A model generated the notes under the pieces. It saw only the letters and a list, made by a program, of their open reading frames with translations, was not told the origin of the DNA and did no database searches. The position numbers were made by a program, and so were the translations under genes. Positions 1 through 5,218 of a DNA stretch of 10,073 bases are shown here, in pieces. The stretch is from assembly GCF_000721935.1 (NCBI RefSeq), contig NZ_KL585436.1:17363-27435 (forward strand), given 5' to 3'. Position 1 is the first letter of the stretch. Each line of letters begins with the position of its first letter. The DNA is from Streptomyces sp. NRRL WC-3549 (GTDB taxonomy: Bacteria > Actinomycetota > Actinomycetes > Streptomycetales > Streptomycetaceae).

Positions 1-30
1 CCCAGCCGTGCGCGGCTCCCGGACGGGCCG

Positions 31-50
31 ACGGGGGCCGGCGGCCCCTA
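31..50. terminator. GC-rich hairpin downstream of the secreted-protein gene (tentative)
   Basis: Six-base arms GGGGCC (34-39) and GGCCCC (43-48) form a hairpin with a 3-nt loop about 100 nt past the stop of the secreted-protein gene. A second small hairpin (AGCCG/CGGCT) lies at 4-17. Neither has a U-tract, so a role as the operon's terminator is only a guess. Nothing else is recognisable in 1-149: no coding sequence of useful length on either strand. Confidence 0.25.
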
Positions 51-149
51 TGGCCAGTGCCGCGTCAGCCAAGGTTTGCCCGTAAAGGAGCGGCGTCAGG
101 GCGGTGCGTGCCGGGCGTCGCGACGGGGCGGACCTCGGCTGCCGCGGCA

Positions 150-1457
150 CTAGCTGCCGACGCCGGTGAAGTAGTTCTGCAGGCCGGGGATCTTCAGGGT
201 CCCGCCGAACTGGCCGGCCTGGGTCACCTTCACCTTGGTGAAGAACGCGAACGGCACGTTCAGCGGCGGCGGGGTCTCGGGGCTGAAGGTGATCGGGATC
301 AGACCGAAGAGGTTGCCCTTCAGCTCCTCCGTGTACATCGTCACCTGGCCGTCGCGGATGGTCGACGTCGAGCCGCTGCGCGCCTTGACGTGGCCGGTGG
401 CGCCGACCGGACCCGTCGTCAGCTGGTGCAGGTCCTTGATGTCGATGGAACTCGCGGTGAACTTCAGCGCCTTCTTGACGCCGCCGTCCGCCGTGCGCAC
501 CTCCACGATGCCCTTGTAGTCCAGCCCGTTGAGCGTCAGCAGCGACGACTCCAGGATCCACGGATCGGTCGGGAGCAGCGGGACGCCCGGCTCCATCTCG
601 GCCGCGGCGAGCGCCTCGGGGTCGGGCGTCGGACACGGGAAGCGCGGCTTGGCGCCGTCCGGGATGTCCTCGTCCTTGACCGGGTCGAGGCCCTTGACGT
701 CCTCGTCCAGCTCCTCGACGGCCTGGCCCGCCTTGCCCGCGGCCTCACGGATGGCGTCGGCGGTCCTGTCGGCCGCCTCCTCGGCCGCGTCCTTGGAGTC
801 CTTGGTGTCCTTGGTGTCCTCCGCCGGTCCGGGAGCCTTGCCGACGGCCGGGTCCCCGGCCTTGTCCGCCGGTCCGGTGGTGGCGCTCGGCGACGGGCCC
901 GGCTCCTCCTTGTCCGGGATACCGAGGAGGTCCTTGAGCGCGTCACCGACGCCCAGGGGGTCGAGGGGGTTCTTCGACTTGGCGGGCGTGGGCGTCGCGT
1001 CGGGCGTCGCGCCGGCCTGCTGCCCGGCGGTCCCCCCGGACGCCCGGCCCTCGGCGGAGGCGCTCGGGCTCTCGGTGGGCTTCGGGGCCGTGGTCCCGCC
1101 CGTGTCCGGCTTGTCGTCCTCCCCGGCCTGCCCGTCCTCGCCGGCGTCGCCGGTGGCCGTGGCGCTCGGGCTCGGCGTCGCCTCCGGCTCGGGGGATTCG
1201 CTCGGCTCGTCGGAGCGGGTCACGCACGGGCCGGGCGCGAAGGGGATGTCGGGGTTGTCGTCGGCCAGGGCGAGCCTGGGGGTGAGCCCCATGCCGACGA
1301 AGACCGCGGTCGGCATCGCCGCGAGGGCGAAGGCCTTCTTGCCCGCGGGCAGGTGAAGCTTCGTCAGCAGCGACTTCCTGGGCGCCGCGTGGCGGGGCCC
1401 GACTCGCGCCCGGGCTCCTTCCCCGGCCGCTTTCGGCTCTGTCTCGTCACCCCGCAC
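150..1457 (-). CDS. Secreted or membrane-anchored protein with a long acidic Pro/Ser/Thr linker and a C-terminal conserved domain; function unknown
   Basis: 435 aa from a GTG start at 1457. I chose this start because a GGGGGGA ribosome site lies 4 nt upstream; the open frame continues further upstream but reads as non-coding Arg/Ser-rich sequence. Residues 1-40 are a basic n-region. Residues 41-65 are hydrophobic and end LALA|DDNP, a plausible signal-peptide cleavage site. About 80-270 is low-complexity, rich in Pro, Ser, Thr, Asp, Glu and Ala, and includes a short KDTKDTKDSKD repeat encoded by near-identical 9-mers near 797-822. About 272-435 looks globular and probably beta-rich. The only two cysteines (78 and 275) bracket the linker. 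It is the last gene of the DUF6230-DUF6114 operon and overlaps the DUF6114 gene by 11 bp, so translation is probably coupled. I recognise the family only as the usual third member of this Streptomyces operon and assign no function. Confidence 0.85.
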   Translation of the reverse strand: MRGDETEPKAAGEGARARVGPRHAAPRKSLLTKLHLPAGKKAFALAAMPTAVFVGMGLTPRLALADDNPDIPFAPGPCVTRSDEPSESPEPEATPSPSATATGDAGEDGQAGEDDKPDTGGTTAPKPTESPSASAEGRASGGTAGQQAGATPDATPTPAKSKNPLDPLGVGDALKDLLGIPDKEEPGPSPSATTGPADKAGDPAVGKAPGPAEDTKDTKDSKDAAEEAADRTADAIREAAGKAGQAVEELDEDVKGLDPVKDEDIPDGAKPRFPCPTPDPEALAAAEMEPGVPLLPTDPWILESSLLTLNGLDYKGIVEVRTADGGVKKALKFTASSIDIKDLHQLTTGPVGATGHVKARSGSTSTIRDGQVTMYTEELKGNLFGLIPITFSPETPPPLNVPFAFFTKVKVTQAGQFGGTLKIPGLQNYFTGVGS

Positions 1458-2007
1458 GATTCCCCCCGTCGACCTGGACCCTCGCGTCGAGGTCCACCGG
1501 CTGCGGCGGAACGGTCGCCGTCGCGTGCTCCTCGTCCGGTACGTGCTCCGCCTGTGCGGGCACACCGGCCACCGCCTGCGCCCGGCCCTCGTCGCCGTCC
1601 TCGGCCGCGGGCTCGCCGGGTGCCCAGGAGATGGAGAGCGCTCCGCCGATCAGGGCGAGGAGGAAGCCCATCACGAAGCCGCCGATGTTGGCGACGGGGA
1701 TGGAGATCAGTGCCAGCAGGATCGCCGCGACCCCGGCGAACACCCGGACGATGTGGTGGAACCACATCGTCAGGCCCAGGGTGACCAGCAGGACCCCGAT
1801 GATCAGTGAAGCCGCGCCCGCCGTGGTGGACATCGCCAGCGTGACGTTGCCCAGATGCATGTTGGCGTACGGGAAGTAGGAGATCGGAAGACCACCCACC
1901 ATGGTGAACAGTCCCGCCCAGAACGGCCGGTTACCCCGCCAGGTGCGGAATCCCCGCCGAATGACGGTGAGGTGGTGCTCGTTCTGCCCTGTGGACTCGG
2001 GGCTCAT
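1447..2007 (-). CDS. DUF6114 four-helix integral membrane protein
   Basis: 186 aa. The ATG at 2007 is preceded by an AGGGAG ribosome site about 9-10 nt upstream. After a short basic N-terminus (IRRGFRTWRGNRPFW, about residues 16-30) come roughly four membrane segments: about 29-48, 58-82, 86-108 and 110-128. The sequence is Gly/Ala-rich, with the conserved-looking stretches RPFWAG, PISYFPYANM and GGALSISWAPGE. The last 55 residues form a hydrophilic acidic tail, probably cytoplasmic. This matches the DUF6114 family of Streptomyces as I remember it, which is almost always encoded next to a DUF6230 protein. The stop codon lies inside the next gene (11-bp overlap). The DUF6230 gene is 94 bp upstream. 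A role as membrane partner or anchor for the two exported neighbours is inference from the operon only. Confidence 0.88.
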   Translation of the reverse strand: MSPESTGQNEHHLTVIRRGFRTWRGNRPFWAGLFTMVGGLPISYFPYANMHLGNVTLAMSTTAGAASLIIGVLLVTLGLTMWFHHIVRVFAGVAAILLALISIPVANIGGFVMGFLLALIGGALSISWAPGEPAAEDGDEGRAQAVAGVPAQAEHVPDEEHATATVPPQPVDLDARVQVDGGNRAG

Positions 2008-2053
2008 GGAAAACAGCTCCCTGGAACCGGTACTGCTGTGAGAAGAGAAGGGG

Positions 2054-2097
2054 TGGGCGGCCGGAGCCGACGACAGGCGCCCCGGCCACCCTGACGG
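2054..2097 (-). terminator. Imperfect hairpin between the DUF6230 and DUF6114 genes
   Basis: On the minus strand GGGTGGCCGG can pair with CCGG and CCACCC, interrupted by a 4-nt bulge, and a pyrimidine-rich run (CCCCTTCTCTTCTC) follows. It could be an attenuator or processing hairpin that lowers DUF6114 expression relative to DUF6230. The stem is imperfect and lacks a true U-tract. Confidence 0.3.
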
Positions 2098-2101
2098 GTG
2101 C

Positions 2102-2764
2102 TTAGTAGCACTCCTTGTCGGTGCCCTTGTAGAGGCGCAGCTTCAGACCGCTGAGGTTGAAGGTGCCGGCCGTCGTGGCCCACGCCTTCTGCTCGACCTT
2201 CTTCAGCCGGGCCTCCTTGGCTCGCTGCGAGAACCCGTTGGGGTTGGCCGAGGTGTTGGGCTGGATGCCCGTGGTCCCGTCCTTGCTCCCCGGGAACTTC
2301 GTGAGGGAGCCCGCCGCGACCCCGATGTCGATGTTCTTGAACTCGGCGTCGGCGTCGAGCTGCGACACGTCGAGGTAGAGGTCCTTGGCGTAGACGCGGT
2401 CATGGCCCTTGCCGCCCGCCTCCAGCCGAAGGGTGACGTTGCCCAGACCGAAGGGCAGGTCGGGCGTGACGACCGACTGGCACATGTTCGTGATGTAGGC
2501 CTCGCTGAAGCCCGACACCGCGACCGGGGCGTTCATGTCCTTGCCGTCGAGCGTCTTGCCCGAGGCCACGCTGCCGTACTGCACGAAGTTGTAGCCTTCG
2601 AGCTCGGTGGCCTTGACCTTGAACTCCTGCCCCGACACGCTGAACGACGCGGCGAGCGCGCCCTGTGCCAGGCCGACACCGACTGCGGCGGTCGCGGCGA
2701 CGCTCGGCACCATGACCAGAGCGAAACGCTTCCATCTCGTTCCACCGCGAACTTGGGAACTCAT
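2102..2764 (-). CDS. DUF6230 family exported protein (often mis-named cholesterol esterase)
   Basis: 220 aa. The ATG at 2764 is fixed by a perfect GGAGG (2771-2775) six nt upstream. The open frame extends to 3046, but that extension runs through the Tn5 mosaic end and is not real. A basic N-terminus (RWKR, 10-13) is followed by a hydrophobic segment, about 14-38, ending GALA|ASFSVSG, so it is a signal peptide or an uncleaved N-terminal anchor. The mature part alternates short beta-type stretches: FSVSGQEFKVKATELEGYNFVQ, the NMCQSV region, YAKDLYLDVSQL, FKNIDIGVAAG and TFNLSGLKLRLYKG. It ends in Cys-Tyr. The two cysteines (95 and 219) could form a disulfide. There is no GxSxG lipase motif or other catalytic signature, so the name cholesterol esterase is unsupported. 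First gene of the operon with DUF6114 and the linker protein. Family membership is from memory of close Streptomyces homologues. Confidence 0.9.
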   Translation of the reverse strand: MSSQVRGGTRWKRFALVMVPSVAATAAVGVGLAQGALAASFSVSGQEFKVKATELEGYNFVQYGSVASGKTLDGKDMNAPVAVSGFSEAYITNMCQSVVTPDLPFGLGNVTLRLEAGGKGHDRVYAKDLYLDVSQLDADAEFKNIDIGVAAGSLTKFPGSKDGTTGIQPNTSANPNGFSQRAKEARLKKVEQKAWATTAGTFNLSGLKLRLYKGTDKECY

Positions 2765-2770
2765 TCTTTT

Positions 2771-2775
2771 CCTCC
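2771..2775 (-). promoter_or_regulatory. Strong ribosome binding site of the DUF6230 gene
   Basis: The minus strand reads GGAGG followed by AAAAGA and the ATG at 2764. It decides the start and rules out the longer frame that reads back through the adapter sequence. Confidence 0.85.
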
Positions 2776-2933
2776 TTCTCGGACGTACATCTCCGGTGCG
2801 GGCATCGTGCCCGTCCTGGGATGGGAGAAGTGCTACGTCCTCGGGAAGGAGAGCGCCCGGACCGGAGGCGCGTACCGCTTCCGAGTCACCGGCGATCACC
2901 CCCGAGCGACAACCACTGGCCGCGCGTCTGCGC

Positions 2934-2952
2934 AGATGTGTATAAGAGACAG
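2934..2952 (+). other. Tn5/Nextera transposase mosaic-end sequence embedded in the assembly
   Basis: AGATGTGTATAAGAGACAG is an exact 19/19 match to the hyperactive Tn5 mosaic end used in tagmentation library adapters. Its translations in the surrounding frames give the familiar adapter peptides MCIRDR, VYKRQ, VSYTHL and SLIHI. There is one copy, with no partner end, transposase or marker in the window. It also breaks the local GC composition. It lies 170 bp upstream of the DUF6230 start, in the presumed leader. I read it as residual adapter or a chimeric join, not biology. The bases next to it (CGCGCGTCTGCGC on the left) do not match either standard Nextera adapter tail. Confidence 0.95.
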
Positions 2953-3054
2953 GGACCCAACAGGCCGCCGGCGCCGACCGGCTGTCGGGCTGACGGCTAT
3001 TGGACCGAGCGTGGCCGATCGTGGTGCATTCACGGCCGCGACACAAGGGGGGTC

Positions 3055-3070
3055 GTTACTCACTAGTAAC
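3055..3070. promoter_or_regulatory. Candidate operator, dyad GTTACT-N4-AGTAAC
   Basis: Perfect 6-bp arms separated by CACT. It is one of two similar dyads upstream of the DUF6230 operon, and AT-rich against a strongly GC-rich background. The size and symmetry suit a dimeric repressor. Which protein binds is unknown. Confidence 0.5.
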
Positions 3071-3185
3071 GGGGTGATAACCGGGGCACGACGGGGCGAT
3101 ACCGGACGGACACACAGGGTGGCGCCGAAGAGGCGGCCGAACGGGGCCATTGCCGCACGTAACCGGACAGAGCACTGAGGGCGAT

Positions 3186-3198
3186 TTACTGCGAGTAA
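3186..3198. promoter_or_regulatory. Candidate operator, dyad TTACT-N3-AGTAA
   Basis: Perfect 5-bp arms TTACT and AGTAA separated by GCG, sharing its half-sites with the dyad at 3055-3070. On the minus strand it lies 13-25 nt downstream of a TTGACA (3212-3217), the usual place for a -10 box, so a repressor here could block a promoter reading toward DUF6230. No TANNNT -10 is visible at standard spacing. Confidence 0.5.
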
Positions 3199-3256
3199 CA
3201 GCTCGTTCGAGTGTCAAGATTTGGTAAAGCGATGACGCCGATTGTCGCCCATCCGC

Positions 3257-3294
3257 GAAAACGGCCGCGGCACCCGAGGGGGCACCGCGGCCGT
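3257..3294 (-). terminator. Intrinsic terminator of the thioredoxin gene
   Basis: Arms ACGGCCGCGG (3261-3270) and CCGCGGCCGT (3285-3294) are perfect 10-bp complements around a 14-nt loop. On the minus strand the stem is followed by TTTTCGC. It lies 10 nt past the thioredoxin stop codon, so it should end that transcript. Confidence 0.8.
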
Positions 3295-3303
3295 GTTGTC
3301 ACA

Positions 3304-4275
3304 TCAGAACAAGACGCGCGCCAGAGCCGTCCGCGCGGCGGTGACCCGGGGGTCCTCGGGCCCGATCACCTCGAAGAGCTCCAGCAGACGCACCCGTACC
3401 GCGTCGCGGTCGTCACCGAACGTGCGGCGGACCGTCTCGACGAGGCGCCCGAAGGCGTCCTCGACGTGTCCGCCCACCAGGTCCAGGTCGGCGGCGTCCA
3501 TCTGCGCGGCCGGGTCGGCCGGCTTCTCCGCGGCCGCGGCGCGGACCTCCTGCGGGTCGACACCGGCGACCCGGCGCAGGAGTTCGGCCTGGGCGAGGCC
3601 CAGCTTGGCCTCGGTGTTCAGCGGGTCGTCGGACAGGACGTTCCTGTACGCCTGGACCGCGCCGTCGAAGTCGTTGGCGTCCAGCGCCTGCGCGGCGGCC
3701 TCCAGCAGGGCGTCGTACGGACCCGCGGGCACCTCGGCGGGGGCGCTGCCGGCCGCACCGGCCTCCGCGTCGACCACGAGCCCGGTGAGGCCGAAGCGCT
3801 CCTCGCCGACCTGGATCAGCTGGTCCAGCGTCTGCCGGATCTGGCTCTCCGGGGCGGCGCCCTGGAAGAGCGGGAGGGCCTGCCCGGCCACGACGGCGAA
3901 GACCGCCGGGATGCCCTGGATGCCGAACTGCTGCATCAGCGTCTGGTTGGCGTCGACGTCGACCTTGGCCAGCACGAAGCGGCCGTTGTACTCGGTGGCG
4001 AGGCGCTCCAGGAGCGGACCGAGCTGCTTGCACGGTTCGCACCACTCGGCCCAGAAGTCGATGACGACCGGGACTTCGGTGGAGCGCTGGAGGACGTCGC
4101 TCTCGAAGCCCGCCTCATCGACGTCGATCACCAGGGAGGACGGGGACACCCCGCCACCGCCTCCGGTGCGGGCGGACTCGGCGCGCGCCTGCTCCGCCTT
4201 CGCCTTGGCCTCTCCGGCCGCCTTGACAGCGGCGAGGTCGACGACGCCGCTCATGGACATGTTCCTAGGCTGCAT
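3304..4275 (-). CDS. Thioredoxin-domain co-chaperone with C-terminal TPR-like region (YbbN/CnoX type)
   Basis: 323 aa. The start at 4275 is chosen for a GGAGG (4284-4288) 8 nt upstream and because homologues begin MQPRNMSMSGVVDLAAV; a longer in-frame ATG at 4338 lacks this support. Residues 1-37 are an Ala/Lys/Glu-rich helical lead and 38-42 a Gly5 linker. The thioredoxin fold covers about 48-155, with WCEPC at 78-82 and the cis-proline in GIPAV (Pro123). The active site is CEPC rather than the CGPC of general thioredoxins. The remainder, about 180-323, is helical and Ala/Leu-rich like the TPR part of YbbN (for example LDANDFDGAVQAYRNVLSDDPLNTEAKLGLAQ). In E. coli the family protects folding clients and hands them to chaperonins during oxidative stress; the same role here is inference. 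Cytoplasmic, monocistronic, with its own terminator. It corresponds to what is usually annotated as a secondary Streptomyces thioredoxin. Confidence 0.92.
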   Translation of the reverse strand: MQPRNMSMSGVVDLAAVKAAGEAKAKAEQARAESARTGGGGGVSPSSLVIDVDEAGFESDVLQRSTEVPVVIDFWAEWCEPCKQLGPLLERLATEYNGRFVLAKVDVDANQTLMQQFGIQGIPAVFAVVAGQALPLFQGAAPESQIRQTLDQLIQVGEERFGLTGLVVDAEAGAAGSAPAEVPAGPYDALLEAAAQALDANDFDGAVQAYRNVLSDDPLNTEAKLGLAQAELLRRVAGVDPQEVRAAAAEKPADPAAQMDAADLDLVGGHVEDAFGRLVETVRRTFGDDRDAVRVRLLELFEVIGPEDPRVTAARTALARVLF

Positions 4276-4474
4276 GCGTACATCCTCCCCCCTGGCACCA
4301 CCGTTGCGAAAAGCGATCCACGAACCGCGTCCGTCCACTGCCGCACCGGAGTGCGCGACGGGCGGACGGACACGGTCCAGGGGCCCTGAAAACCCCGCTG
4401 TCGCACCGGGTCCCCACCCGGCGCCTGTGGTTGTCTCTCGGCCGTGGCGCGAACCGGCGGGCGCACCGCCGTTC

Positions 4475-4497
4475 TTACGCTACGACCCGTAGCGTAA
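4475..4497. promoter_or_regulatory. Perfect inverted repeat, candidate operator between thioredoxin and tetR
   Basis: Arms TTACGCTACG (4475-4484) and CGTAGCGTAA (4488-4497) are perfect 10-bp complements with an ACC spacer. Length and symmetry fit a TetR-family operator. It lies about 95 bp before the tetR start and 200 bp before the thioredoxin start. TACGCT and TAGCGT inside it could also serve as -10 boxes in either direction. Confidence 0.6.
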
Positions 4498-4570
4498 CTG
4501 CCCGTACCCCCTTCCGGGCAAGACCCCCCGGTGATCTGTCTCACGCGTTCCGGGGCCGGTCAGCGGTACT

Positions 4571-4586
4571 TACCGGCCGGTATGGT
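4571..4586 (+). promoter_or_regulatory. tetR -10 region overlapped by a palindrome
   Basis: TACCGGCCGGTA (4571-4582) is a perfect 12-bp palindrome that runs into TATGGT (4581-4586). TATGGT fits the TANNNT -10 pattern and ends six nt before the ATG at 4593, so the transcript would be leaderless. A regulator bound here would shut its own promoter. The -35 is weak (CGGTCA at 4557-4562, 18-bp spacing). Confidence 0.5.
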
Positions 4587-4592
4587 CACCGC

Positions 4593-5218
4593 ATGCCGAG
4601 CCACCGCCTCACCGAACCCGCCCGGTCGGGACGCCCTCGCAGTGCCGCGGCCGACGCCGCGATCCTGGAGGCGACCCGCGCCTCGCTGGTGGACCTCGGC
4701 TGGTCGAAGCTGACGATGGGTGACGTGGCGAGCCGGGCGGGGGTGGCCAAGACGACCCTCTACCGCCGCTGGGCGGGCAAGAACGAACTGGTCGTGGACG
4801 CGGTCGCGGTCCTCTTCGACGCACTCGAACTGCCGGACCTGGGCAGTCTGGCGGCCGATGTGCAGGCGGTGGTGCTCCAGTTCGCGGCGCTGCTGGAGCG
4901 CCCGGAGACCAGGACGGCGCTCATGGCGGTGGTGGCCGAGTCGACGCGCGACGAGGCGCTGCGGGACCGGAGACGCGGATACGCAATTCGATCGTGGCGC
5001 GGCAGAAACGTCTCGTCCTGCAGGGCCGTGAACGCGCCCAGCGGCGGGGCGAACTGCCCGTCGAACCGGACGCGGAGGTGGCTGCCCGGACGGCCGACCT
5101 GATCTTCGACGTGATCGCCGGCGCGGTGGTCCACCGGACCCTGGTGAGTGCCGAGCCCGTCGACGCGGCCGGCCGGGGCCCCCGTCCGGGCCGTCAGAAG
5201 CCCGGCGGCTCCGTGTAG
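4593..5218 (+). pseudogene. TetR-family transcriptional regulator, frameshifted and with a damaged C-terminus
   Basis: The ATG at 4593 opens a normal TetR N-terminus. A GRPRS basic stretch is followed by the helix-turn-helix TMGDVASRAGVAKTTLYRRW (residues 41-60) and KNEL. The frame holds to about residue 125 (RDEALRD, near 4965), then turns to Arg/Ser-rich noise and stops at 5102. The natural continuation IRNSIVARQKRLVLQGRERAQ resumes at 4979 in another frame and reaches FDVIAGAVVHRTLVSAEPVDA, so one base was lost (or two gained) between about 4962 and 4978. After VDAA (near 5170) the usual last helix of such proteins is missing. The frame runs on as Gly/Pro/Arg-rich sequence into the 3' end of icmA (25-bp antisense overlap), as if a deletion removed the tail. 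Either a real pseudogene or assembly errors. The intact ancestor probably regulated itself or a flanking gene. Confidence 0.8.

Larger units (their letters stand above)
2765..3303. other. Intergenic region between the DUF6230 operon and thioredoxin
   Basis: 539 bp without a credible gene. From left to right it holds the DUF6230 ribosome site, a small perfect hairpin (CGGGCA-TCG-TGCCCG, 2799-2813), the mosaic end (2934-2952), two TTACT/AGTAA dyads (3055-3070 and 3186-3198), a TTGACA on the minus strand (3212-3217) and the thioredoxin terminator (3257-3294). The DUF6230 operon promoter should lie here. I cannot point to a convincing -10 box. Because the mosaic end sits in the middle, the two halves may not be contiguous in the real genome. 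Confidence 0.6.
4276..4592. other. Divergent regulatory region between thioredoxin and tetR
   Basis: 317 bp between two divergent genes. It holds the thioredoxin ribosome site, a perfect inverted repeat at 4475-4497, the 12-bp palindrome TACCGGCCGGTA at 4571-4582 and a -10-like TATGGT at 4581-4586. No coding sequence. I found no convincing stress-sigma promoter for the thioredoxin gene. Confidence 0.55.

Noticed and set aside
1458..1565. Upstream extension of the secreted protein
   Set aside because: The extension is Arg/Ser/Thr-rich sequence overlapping the DUF6114 C-terminus; the GTG at 1457 has a good ribosome site.
57..1784. 575-codon open frame on the plus strand
   Set aside because: It is antisense to the secreted protein and DUF6114 genes. 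The product is Arg/Gly/Leu-rich without domains, as expected from high GC3 on the opposite strand.
2934..2952. Genuine Tn5 or composite transposon end
   Set aside because: Single end only, no transposase or second end, no visible target duplication, and exact identity to the engineered mosaic end rather than the natural Tn5 outside or inside end.
2765..3046. N-terminal extension of the DUF6230 protein
   Set aside because: It reads through the mosaic end (VSYTHL) and has no ribosome site; the ATG at 2764 has a perfect GGAGG.
2402..3178. Plus-strand frame containing MCIRDR, a possible small novel protein
   Set aside because: It is antisense to DUF6230 and continues through adapter sequence; MCIRDR is a known adapter translation.
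4276..4474. SigR-type (GGAAT-N18-GTT) promoter for the thioredoxin gene
   Set aside because: I looked because thioredoxin genes are often SigR targets, but no sequence close to this consensus is present upstream of the start.
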